Of a stretch of 11,352 nucleotides of DNA, positions 4,889-11,352 are shown one piece after another (the stretch's first letter is position 1; every line of letters begins with the position of its first letter). This stretch comes from Pseudomonadota bacterium (GTDB lineage Bacteria > Pseudomonadota > Gammaproteobacteria > Burkholderiales > Burkholderiaceae_F), in NCBI GenBank assembly GCA_023443095.1, contig JAEZVV010000187.1:1-11352 (forward strand), in the 5' to 3' direction. Below the pieces are notes generated by a model. The model was not told where the DNA came from and did not search any database. It saw nothing but the letters and a program-made list of their open reading frames with translations. The translations under genes and the position numbers were made by a program.

Positions 4889-6691
4889 TCAGAAGGCGGT
4901 TTCTTCCATGGCCAAGGTGCCCAAGGCACCCGAAGTGGTCGCCACCATGAGCGCGGTCGCCTGCGGCAAGAAGTGTTCGGCATAGAACCGCGCCGTGGTG
5001 ACCTTGGCCTGATGGAAATCGACGTCTTCGCCCGCCTTTTTCTTGGCGCGGGCGATGATCGCGGCGCGTGCCAGCTGCCAGCCGCCATGGACGATGCCGG
5101 CGAGCTTGAGGTAAGGCACCGAGCCGGCGAACACGGCGCGGATGTCGCCCTTGAAATTGGCCACCACGTAGTCGACTGTGGCCTCGTAGGCATCGATCGC
5201 TGGCGCCAGCTGGGTCGCGATCGCGTCGCACTTGCTGCAGCCCACGCCTCGCAGTTCGGCCACGGTGGCCCGCATCTGGGCGATCAGGGCGCGGGCGGTG
5301 GCGCCGCCATCGCGAGCGGTCTTGCGGCCCACCAGGTCGTTGGCCTGGATCGCGGTCGTGCCTTCGTAGATCGTCAGGATCTTGGCGTCGCGGTAATGCT
5401 GGGCGGCGCCGGTTTCCTCGATGAAGCCCATGCCGCCGTGCACCTGCACCCCGGTGCTGGCGACGTCGATCGCCATTTCGGTCGACCAGCCCTTGATGAC
5501 GGGCACCATGTATTCGTAAGCCGCCTTGGCCGCGGCACGGCGCGCCGGGTCGGGGTGGTGGTGGGCGGTATCGCTCCAGGCCGCAGCTACGTAAGCCATG
5601 GCCCGGGCGGCTTCGATCTGCGCGCGCATGCTCATCAGCATGCGGCGCACGTCGGGGTGCTGGATGATCGGCACCGGGCCCGCCGATCCTTCCACTGCGC
5701 GGCTCTGAACGCGCTCACGTGCATAGGCCACCGCCTGCTGGTAGGCGCGGTCGGCCAAGGCAATGCCCTGCATGCCGACGCCGAAACGCGCGGCGTTCAT
5801 CATGATGAACATGTATTCGAGACCGCGGTTCTCCTCACCGATCAAGTAACCCACCGCCCCTGCGCCGACCTCGCCCTTGTTGTCGCCGAAGAGCATCACG
5901 CAGGTCGCGCTCGCCTTGATGCCGAGCTTGTGTTCGATCGAAGCGCAATAGACGTCGTTGCGCGGGCCATTGCCGCCGTCGGCCTGGACCAGGAACTTGG
6001 GCACGATGAAAAGCGAGATCCCCTTCACGCCTTCGGGTGCGTCGGGCGTGCGGGCGAGCACCAGATGGGCGATGTTGTCGGCCATGTCGTGTTCGCCCCA
6101 GGTGATGAAGATCTTGGTGCCGCTCAGCCGATACGTGCCGTCGCCCTGCGGCACCGCGCGGGTGCGCACCAGGGACAGGTCCGAACCCGCCTGCGGCTCG
6201 GTCAGGTTCATGGTGCCGGCCCAGGTTCCGTCGAGCAGCTTGGGCACGTACAGCGCCTTCTGCTCGTCGCTGCCCGCCACCAGCAGCGCCTCGATCGCGC
6301 CGTCGGAGAGCATCGGGCACAGAGCGAACGACAGGTTCGCCGCCTGCACCATTTCCATACACGCCGCTCCCACGAGCTTGGGCAGGCCCTGGCCGCCGAA
6401 CTCGGTCGGGTGTTGCACGCCTTGCCAGCCCGCCTGGGTGAACTGCTGGAACGCATCCTTGAAGCCGGGTGACGCCGTCACCACACCATCCTTCCACGAG
6501 GTCGGCTGGGTGTCGCCGCTGCGGTTCAGTGGCGCCACCACGTCCTGCACGAACTTGGCGTTTTCTTCCAGCACGGCCTCGACGGTTTCGCGCGTGGCGT
6601 CCTCGCAGCCCGGCAGCTGCTGCACTTGGTCCAGCCCGGCCAGTTCGTTCATCACGAACAGCATGTCCTTGATCGGCGCGGCGTAGCTCAT
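4889..6691 (-). CDS. Acyl-CoA dehydrogenase, DmdC/AcdB-type (600 residues)
   Basis: This FAD enzyme would oxidise an acyl-CoA to its trans-2-enoyl-CoA and pass electrons to ETF. The 600 residues match the long subfamily with an extra C-terminal domain. In order: N-terminal helical domain (about 35-155), middle beta domain with TEPQAGSDLS (164-173) and KIFITWGEHDMAD (193-205), C-terminal helical domain with RxxFGVGMQGI (302-310) and VQVHGGMGF (415-423), the catalytic base Glu443 in IYEGTTAIQAND (441-452), then the AcdB-type extension (about 465-595). The family includes 3-methylmercaptopropionyl-CoA dehydrogenase (DmdC) and broad fatty acyl-CoA dehydrogenases; the substrate cannot be told from sequence. 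A C-x-x-C (Cys485, Cys488) lies in the extension. The ATG at 6691 has GAGGAA upstream; longer starts would run into the etfA terminator. It follows etfBA, its expected electron acceptor. Confidence 0.93.
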   Translation of the reverse strand: MSYAAPIKDMLFVMNELAGLDQVQQLPGCEDATRETVEAVLEENAKFVQDVVAPLNRSGDTQPTSWKDGVVTASPGFKDAFQQFTQAGWQGVQHPTEFGGQGLPKLVGAACMEMVQAANLSFALCPMLSDGAIEALLVAGSDEQKALYVPKLLDGTWAGTMNLTEPQAGSDLSLVRTRAVPQGDGTYRLSGTKIFITWGEHDMADNIAHLVLARTPDAPEGVKGISLFIVPKFLVQADGGNGPRNDVYCASIEHKLGIKASATCVMLFGDNKGEVGAGAVGYLIGEENRGLEYMFIMMNAARFGVGMQGIALADRAYQQAVAYARERVQSRAVEGSAGPVPIIQHPDVRRMLMSMRAQIEAARAMAYVAAAWSDTAHHHPDPARRAAAKAAYEYMVPVIKGWSTEMAIDVASTGVQVHGGMGFIEETGAAQHYRDAKILTIYEGTTAIQANDLVGRKTARDGGATARALIAQMRATVAELRGVGCSKCDAIATQLAPAIDAYEATVDYVVANFKGDIRAVFAGSVPYLKLAGIVHGGWQLARAAIIARAKKKAGEDVDFHQAKVTTARFYAEHFLPQATALMVATTSGALGTLAMEETAF

Positions 6692-6722
6692 TGTCTTCCT
6701 CAAGCTTCGGATCGATGCGGAT

Positions 6723-6769
6723 AAAAAAAGGGGCACAGGTTCACGGAAGTTTCCGTGTCGCTGCGCCCC
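6723..6769 (-). terminator. Rho-independent terminator after etfA
   Basis: On the minus strand GGGGC-G-CAG (6769-6761) pairs with CTG-T-GCCCC (6738-6730) with one mismatch. Inside it CACGGAA (6757-6751) pairs with TTCCGTG (6748-6742). Seven T's follow directly (complement of the A run 6723-6729). It starts about 20 bases past the etfA stop and ends only about 30 bases before the acyl-CoA dehydrogenase ATG. Confidence 0.88.
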
Positions 6770-6790
6770 GTCGGATGCGGCTCTGACTCG

Positions 6791-7720
6791 TCAGCCGAGT
6801 TCCTTGACCAGGGCCGGAACGGCTTCGAACAGGTCGGCCACCAGGCCGTAGTCGGCGACCGAGAAGATCGGCGCTTCGGGGTCCTTGTTGATCGCCACGA
6901 TCACCTTGGAGTCCTTCATGCCGGCCAGATGCTGGATCGCGCCGGAAATGCCGACGGCGAAGTAGAGCTGGGGCGCGACCACCTTGCCGGTCTGGCCCAC
7001 CTGCCAGTCGTTGGGGGCATAACCCGCGTCGACCGCCGCGCGCGAGGCGCCCATCGCCGCGCCCAGCTTGTCGGCGAGCGGCTCGAGCAGCTTAAAGCTC
7101 TCGGCCGACCCCATGCCGCGGCCGCCCGAGACCACTACCTTGGCGCCTTGCAACTCGGGGCGGTCGTTCTTGGCCATCTCGCGTGCGACAAACGTGGCCA
7201 GGCCCGCGTCGGCCACGGCCGCCACGGTTTCGACCGTCGCTGCGCCGCCCTCGCCCGCCGGCTCGAAGCTGGTGGCGCGAACGGTGACGAGTTTGATCGG
7301 GTCGGTCGCCTGCACGGTGGCGATGGCGTTGCCGGCGTAGATCGGGCGGGTGAAGGTATCGGCGGACTCGACGCCGATGATCTCCGAGACCTGGGCCACG
7401 TCGAGCAGAGCGGCCACTCGCGGCGCGGTGTTCTTGCCCGAGGCGCTGGCAGGGAAGAAGACGTGGCTGTAGTCCTTGGCCACCGCCACCACTTGCGCGG
7501 CCAGGGTTTCGGCCAACTGGTCGGCCAGCTGCGGGGCATCGGCCACGAGCACCTTGCTCACGCCGGCGATCTTGGCGGCCTGCTCGGCCACCGCGGCACA
7601 GCCGCTGCCGGCCACCAGCACGTGCACGTCCCCGCCGGCCTTGGCCGCCGCGGTGACGGTCGACAGCGTGGTCGCCTTGAGGTGTTGATTGTCGTGTTCA
7701 GCAATGACGAGGGCGGTCAT
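6791..7720 (-). CDS. etfA: Electron transfer flavoprotein subunit alpha
   Basis: EtfA, with EtfB, takes electrons from acyl-CoA dehydrogenases and delivers them to ETF:ubiquinone oxidoreductase; it holds the FAD. The 309-residue product has the usual length. The FAD-binding C-terminal half is clear: VVVSGGRGMGS (195-205), GASRAAVDAGY (224-234), VGQTGKVVAPQLYFAVGISGA in two pieces (241-251 and 252-261), IQHLAGM (262-268) and the family signature INKDPEAPIFSVADYG (277-292). The ATG at 7720 opens the canonical M-T-A-L-V-I-A-E-H-D start, with GGAG nine bases upstream. It lies 32 bases after etfB and ends in the terminator above. Confidence 0.97.
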   Translation of the reverse strand: MTALVIAEHDNQHLKATTLSTVTAAAKAGGDVHVLVAGSGCAAVAEQAAKIAGVSKVLVADAPQLADQLAETLAAQVVAVAKDYSHVFFPASASGKNTAPRVAALLDVAQVSEIIGVESADTFTRPIYAGNAIATVQATDPIKLVTVRATSFEPAGEGGAATVETVAAVADAGLATFVAREMAKNDRPELQGAKVVVSGGRGMGSAESFKLLEPLADKLGAAMGASRAAVDAGYAPNDWQVGQTGKVVAPQLYFAVGISGAIQHLAGMKDSKVIVAINKDPEAPIFSVADYGLVADLFEAVPALVKELG

Positions 7721-7752
7721 GTTCTTTCGCTCCATGAATGCGGGCACAGCCC

Positions 7753-8502
7753 TCAGATGACCTTGGCTTCGGTCTTGAGCTTGGCCACCAGGGTGGCGAC
7801 GTCCGGCACCTTGATGCCGGCCTGGCGCGCGGGAGGCTCGCTGACCTTGAGCGTCTTCAAGCGCGGCGCCACGTCCACGCCGAGAGCGGCGGGCTGGGTG
7901 ACATCAAGCGGCTTTTTCTTCGCCTTCATGATGTTGGGCAGGGTGACGTAGCGCGGCTCGTTCAAGCGCAGGTCGGCGGTGATCACCGCCGGCAACTTGA
8001 CCTCGATGGTCTCGATGCCGCCATCGACTTCGCGCGAGACGATCGCCTTGCCGCCTTCGACCTTGATCTTCGAGGCGAAAGTCGCCTGCGCCATGCCCGT
8101 CAGGGCGGCAAGCATCTGGCCGACCTGGTTGGCGTCGTCGTCGATCGCCTGCTTACCGAGGATCACCAGCTGCGGCTGCTCCTTGGCCACCACGGCGGCG
8201 AGCAGCTTGGCCACGGCCAGCGGCTGCAGCTCTTCGGTCGATTCGATCAGGATGCCGCGATCGGCACCAATGGCCATCGCGGTGCGCAGGGTTTCCTGCG
8301 CCTGGGTCGGGCCGGCCGACACCGCCACCACCTCGGTCGCCACGCCAGCTTCCTTGAGCCGGGTCGCTTCCTCGACAGCGATTTCATCAAAGGGGTTCAT
8401 CGACATCTTCACATTGGCGATGTCGACACCGGTCTGGTCGGACTTCACGCGTACTTTCACGTTGTAGTCAACCACGCGCTTGACGGGGACGAGGACCTTC
8501 AT
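7753..8502 (-). CDS. etfB: Electron transfer flavoprotein subunit beta
   Basis: EtfB is the AMP-binding subunit that pairs with EtfA to form the soluble electron carrier between acyl-CoA dehydrogenases and the quinone pool. The 249-residue product starts MKVLVPVKRVVDYNVKVRV, has NPFDEIAVEEA (36-46), the nucleotide-binding GKQAIDDDANQVGQ (116-129), and the beta-subunit signature LPAVITADLRLNEPRY (170-185) followed by LPNIMKAKKKPLD (188-200). This is the group I, housekeeping ETF type seen in beta-oxidation rather than the nitrogen-fixation FixA type, judged from these motifs. The ATG at 8502 is preceded by AGAGAG. It is the first gene of etfBA, with its own promoter candidate in the 113-base gap before it. 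Confidence 0.97.
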   Translation of the reverse strand: MKVLVPVKRVVDYNVKVRVKSDQTGVDIANVKMSMNPFDEIAVEEATRLKEAGVATEVVAVSAGPTQAQETLRTAMAIGADRGILIESTEELQPLAVAKLLAAVVAKEQPQLVILGKQAIDDDANQVGQMLAALTGMAQATFASKIKVEGGKAIVSREVDGGIETIEVKLPAVITADLRLNEPRYVTLPNIMKAKKKPLDVTQPAALGVDVAPRLKTLKVSEPPARQAGIKVPDVATLVAKLKTEAKVI

Positions 8503-8562
8503 CGGACTCTCTTGGAAAGAACGCACCGGAACGGCGCGCGTTACAGGAATGATTCTCGCTTG

Positions 8563-8592
8563 ATTATAAGGATCGCGTTTCGCCGCTCCGAA
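8563..8592 (-). promoter_or_regulatory. Promoter candidate for etfBA
   Basis: A perfect TATAAT (8568-8563 on the minus strand) follows TTCGGA (8592-8587) by an 18-base spacer. The -10 is consensus and conspicuous in this GC-rich DNA; the -35 matches three of six. Transcription would begin near 8556, leaving a leader of about 55 bases. No terminator is visible after the upstream YqaA-type gene, so read-through from it is also possible. Confidence 0.6.
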
Positions 8593-8615
8593 CCCGGCCT
8601 TTTAGAGCGCTTCCC

Positions 8616-9050
8616 CTACGCTCCCCCTAGGAAGGTAGCAGCGAACCAGGCCCAGCCGCCGGCCACCAGAACATAGCGGAACAGCTTGCCGACCGCGAAC
8701 AGAGCAATCGACAGGTAGGGGTTGAACCGCAACCAGCCCGCGCCCAGGCACAAGGCGTCGCCCACCAGCGGCAACCAAGAAAAGAGCAGCGCCCAGTAGC
8801 CGTATTTGTGCAGGTAGATGATGTATTTGCTCTGCGCCTTGTTGGGAATCAGCCGCCCAATCACGAACGAGGTCACACCGCCCAAGGTATTGCCGGCCGT
8901 CGCTACGGCAACGGCCTGCCACAACATGTCGGGGTGTTTGTGCAAGACCCCGACCAGAACCACTTCGGAGCCGCCGGGCAGCAGGGTGGCAGAGATAAAA
9001 GCAGCCAGGAAAAGGGCAAGAAAACCGGCTTCGGCAGAAAAGTCGAACAT
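8616..9050 (-). CDS. YqaA family (DedA/SNARE-associated type) inner-membrane protein
   Basis: This is a small integral membrane protein of the DedA/VTT superfamily; members relate to lipid flipping and envelope homeostasis, but this subfamily is little studied. The 144-residue product shows FLAAFISATLLPGGSEVVLVG (14-34), a re-entrant-type start, then AGNTLGGVTSFVIGR (52-66) and SWLPLVGDALCLGAGWLR (91-108), the region that in DedA proteins carries conserved charged residues, and a final helix (about 113-142). The ATG at 9050 is preferred because it places the protein start where the family usually begins. The ribosome site is weak, and an ATG at 9074 is a possible alternative. It is divergent from putA and 113 bases upstream of etfB. 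Confidence 0.85.
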   Translation of the reverse strand: MFDFSAEAGFLALFLAAFISATLLPGGSEVVLVGVLHKHPDMLWQAVAVATAGNTLGGVTSFVIGRLIPNKAQSKYIIYLHKYGYWALLFSWLPLVGDALCLGAGWLRFNPYLSIALFAVGKLFRYVLVAGGWAWFAATFLGGA

Positions 9051-9090
9051 AGGCAGGTGCGAGTAGGGGTGCTGCATTGTATTGGCGCAA

Positions 9091-9108
9091 CAGTCGGTTC
9101 CACGACTG
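9091..9108. repeat. Short inverted repeat between the YqaA-type gene and putA
   Basis: CAGTCG (9091-9096) and CGACTG (9103-9108) are complementary around a six-base centre, 51 bases before the putA ATG and 40 bases before the YqaA-type start. The position suits an operator for the divergent pair. Arms of six bases also arise by chance, so this is weak. Confidence 0.25.
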
Positions 9109-9159
9109 ATGCCGCGTGTAGATTCGTCGCCATTCCACAAGAAGAAATCCGGAGACAGC

Positions 9160-11352
9160 ATGGCCGACATCCTGGCCGCTTTGCGCGCGCTTCCCGACCT
9201 GGGCGATGCCGTGCCTCCCGAAGCCGAAGCGATCGCCGCCCTGCTCGCCCACGACCGGCCGTCGGCCGCGGTGAGCGCGGCGGCGCGGGCCCGCGCCCTG
9301 CGCTACATCGAGGCCGTCCGCAGCGCCGCCCCCGGGCTGCTGTCGGCCCAGAACCTGCTCAACTCGTTTCCGCTTGCCAGCGCCGAAGGCGTGGCCCTGC
9401 TGCGCCTGGCCGAAGCCCTGCTGCGGGCGCCCGACCCCGAGACCCAGACCTGGCTGATCGCCGAGAAACTCGCGGCTTTTAAAGACCGCAGCAGCGTGAA
9501 CGGTGAGGCCTTCGTCACCCGCGTTCTTGGCCGCGCCCTCCAGCTCGCCGGCTACACCGCCGCCGATGCTGAACTGCGAGGCGCCAGCGGCGACGCCGGC
9601 ACCCTGCGGGCCTGGCTGGCCCGCAGCACCTTGCGGCCTTTGGTGATCGACGGCATCCGCCGCTTCGGCGACCAGTTCGTGTTCGCCACCGGTCTGCCCG
9701 CCGCGCTCGCCCGCAGCCGCAAGCAGAACGACCGGCGCATCGTGTTCTCCTTCGACATGCTGGGCGAAGGCGCGCGCACCCAGGCCGATGCCGACCGCGC
9801 TTACGCCTCGTACCAGGCGGCGGTGGCGGCGATGGGCCGCAGCGAAGGCGACTGGCGGGCGCGCGACGGGGTTTCGATCAAGCTCTCGGCGATCCACCCG
9901 CGGTACGAGCTGAGCCAGCTCGAGCGGGTCGAAGACGAGCTGTATCCGCGCCTGCTCGAACTCGCCCGCCAGGCCGCGGCCGCCAGTCTCAATCTCACCA
10001 TCGACGCCGAAGAATCCGAGCGCCTGGTCTTGCATATCGCCTTGTTCGAGCGGCTCATGCTCGAACCCGAACTCGCCGGCTGGGCCGGGCTGGGGCTGGC
10101 CCTGCAGGCGTATTCGCCGCGCGCGCTCGCCACCCTCGAGCGTCTGCTGGCGCTCTCGCTCGAGCACCAGCGACCGATCGCGATCCGCCTGGTCAAGGGC
10201 GCGTATTGGGACGCCGAAATCAAACATGCGCAGGAAGCGGGCCTCGCGGGTTTTCCGGTTTTCACCTGCAAATGGGGCAGCGACCTCGCCTATCTGGCCC
10301 TGGCCCGGCGCCTGCTGGCCAGCCCCGCCCCGGTCTACCCGCAGTTCGCCACCCACAACGCAATGACGGTGGGAGCGATCGTCGACTACTCGCTCGAACT
10401 CTCCCCGACCAAACCCTTCGAGTTCCAGCGCCTGCACGGCATGGGCGAAGCCTTGTACGAGGCCTTGCTCGCCGACCAGCCGCAGTCCCGCGTGCGCATC
10501 TACGCACCGGTCGGCGAGTTCCGCGACCTGCTTGCCTATCTGGTGCGGCGCCTGCTGGAAAACGGCGCCAACTCGTCCTTCGTGCACCAGCTCACCGACG
10601 ACTCGGTGCCGGCGACCAAGCTCGTGGGCGACGCTTACGCCGAAGCGGATGCCGCGCTCGCCGGCGCCCAGCGGCTGCCGGCCCTGCCCACCGGTGCCGA
10701 GCTCTTCGGCGAACGTCGCAATTCGATCGGCCTGGATTTCGGCGACCCGGCCCAGTTGCTTGCCCTGGCGACCGCCGTCGCCCGACCGCTGCCGCTCGCC
10801 AATGTCGGCCCCATGCTTGCCGGCCCTGCCCGGCCTGCTGGCGCCACCGAACTGACCAACCCCGCTGCCCTGGCCGAAACCGTGACCCGGGTGAGCTCGG
10901 CCAGTCCGGCGGACATCGAATCGGCGATCGCCGCTGCACTCGCAGCCCAGCCGGACTGGGACGAGCTGGGAGTCGAAGCCCGCTCGCAGCTGCTCGAGCG
11001 GGTCGCCGACGCGATCGAGCTCGAACAGACCGAACTGATTGGCCTGCTGGTGCGTGAAGCCGGCCGCACCCAACTCGACTCTCACCTCGAAGTGCGGGAA
11101 GCGGTCGATTTCTGCCGCTATTACGCCAGCCAGGCCCGGTTGCAGATGGCCGACATCGAACTGCCGGGACCGGTCGGCGAATCGAATGTCTTGCGTTCGA
11201 GCGGGCGCGGCGTGTTCGTGGCGATCAGCCCGTGGAATTTTCCGCTGGCGATTTTCCTCGGCCAGGTGGCCGCGGCTCTGGTGACCGGCAACACCGTGCT
11301 CGCCAAACCCGCCGAACAGACCCCGCGGGTGGCGGCGCGCACGGTTGAGCTG
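9160..11352 (+). CDS. putA: Bifunctional proline dehydrogenase / L-glutamate gamma-semialdehyde dehydrogenase PutA, 3' part cut off by the window edge
   Basis: PutA oxidises proline to glutamate in two steps, with FAD and NAD, at the inner membrane face. The 731 visible codons (of about 1000-1300) cover the arm, the proline dehydrogenase barrel and the first part of the aldehyde dehydrogenase. Key residues align with E. coli Lys329, Asp370, Tyr540, Arg555 and Arg556: Lys241 (SIKLSAIHPRY, 239-249), Asp282 (IDAEES), Tyr448 (RIYAPVG), Arg463-464 (YLVRRLLENGANSSF). RLVKGAYWDAEIKHAQ (343-358) and HGMGEALYE (426-434) are also diagnostic. The NAD domain begins with ISPWNFPLA (689-697) and GNTVLAKPAEQTP (710-722). 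The E. coli N-terminal ribbon-helix-helix domain is absent, so this PutA is not a DNA-binding repressor. The ATG at 9160 has GGAGA five bases upstream. The catalytic Cys of the second domain lies beyond the window. Confidence 0.96.
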   Translation, partial: MADILAALRALPDLGDAVPPEAEAIAALLAHDRPSAAVSAAARARALRYIEAVRSAAPGLLSAQNLLNSFPLASAEGVALLRLAEALLRAPDPETQTWLIAEKLAAFKDRSSVNGEAFVTRVLGRALQLAGYTAADAELRGASGDAGTLRAWLARSTLRPLVIDGIRRFGDQFVFATGLPAALARSRKQNDRRIVFSFDMLGEGARTQADADRAYASYQAAVAAMGRSEGDWRARDGVSIKLSAIHPRYELSQLERVEDELYPRLLELARQAAAASLNLTIDAEESERLVLHIALFERLMLEPELAGWAGLGLALQAYSPRALATLERLLALSLEHQRPIAIRLVKGAYWDAEIKHAQEAGLAGFPVFTCKWGSDLAYLALARRLLASPAPVYPQFATHNAMTVGAIVDYSLELSPTKPFEFQRLHGMGEALYEALLADQPQSRVRIYAPVGEFRDLLAYLVRRLLENGANSSFVHQLTDDSVPATKLVGDAYAEADAALAGAQRLPALPTGAELFGERRNSIGLDFGDPAQLLALATAVARPLPLANVGPMLAGPARPAGATELTNPAALAETVTRVSSASPADIESAIAAALAAQPDWDELGVEARSQLLERVADAIELEQTELIGLLVREAGRTQLDSHLEVREAVDFCRYYASQARLQMADIELPGPVGESNVLRSSGRGVFVAISPWNFPLAIFLGQVAAALVTGNTVLAKPAEQTPRVAARTVEL

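Noticed and set aside
4817..6472. 551-codon plus-strand frame opposite the acyl-CoA dehydrogenase
   Set aside because: The product is rich in H, R, G and A without recognisable motifs, while the opposite strand encodes a full-length acyl-CoA dehydrogenase. It is an antisense shadow.
6755..7951. 398-codon plus-strand frame across etfA and into etfB
   Set aside because: It spans two well-supported minus-strand genes plus the terminator, and its translation is a compositional shadow.
8586..8607. Possible terminator after the YqaA-type gene
   Set aside because: Only a 5-bp CGCTC/GAGCG pairing with a large loop and no T run on the minus strand; too weak to call.
8602..11085. Very long minus-strand open frame (827 codons) opposite putA
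   Set aside because: It is antisense to a clear putA with all catalytic motifs and runs into the YqaA-type gene. Its translation is low-complexity (G, R, Q, A rich) with no family resemblance. GC-rich codon bias opens such frames.

Overview
The window is a GC-rich, densely packed chromosomal segment from what looks like a betaproteobacterium, most likely of the Rhodocyclales (Azoarcus/Thauera/Dechloromonas relatives). That placement is an inference from the gene families, the protein sequences and the gene set; I could not run a database search. I see no mobile element, CRISPR array, tRNA or rRNA. No gene-free stretch exceeds about 170 bases.

Left edge (1-790): the start of the ribosomal-protein operon rpsP-rimM runs leftward on the minus strand. 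rimM is cut by the window edge, and a GC-rich hairpin lies in the rpsP-rimM gap. A divergent plus-strand gene (790-1191) encodes a small four-helix membrane protein with a degenerate TM2-like start. It meets the next minus-strand gene stop-to-stop with no spacer.

Centre (1192-9050): eight minus-strand genes follow one another. In transcription order they are: a YqaA/DedA-type membrane protein; etfB and etfA (electron transfer flavoprotein), which have a TATAAT promoter candidate and end in a clear rho-independent terminator; a 600-residue DmdC/AcdB-type acyl-CoA dehydrogenase; a rubrerythrin with no rubredoxin domain; a CCG-domain (heterodisulfide-reductase-like) Fe-S protein; a DUF3501 protein; and a PA0069-family radical SAM protein. 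The last four look like one unit, although a strong hairpin sits after the rubrerythrin gene. The first half is fatty/branched acyl-CoA oxidation through ETF. The second half looks like an uncharacterised redox or oxidative-stress module in which the Fe-S protein could supply electrons to the rubrerythrin. Whether ETF also feeds that Fe-S protein is the most interesting open question here.

Right edge (9160-11352): putA, the bifunctional proline dehydrogenase / glutamate-semialdehyde dehydrogenase, runs rightward off the window, divergent from the YqaA-type gene. It carries every proline-dehydrogenase catalytic residue I can align with E. coli PutA, but lacks the N-terminal ribbon-helix-helix repressor domain. 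It is therefore an enzyme only, and its regulator must lie elsewhere.
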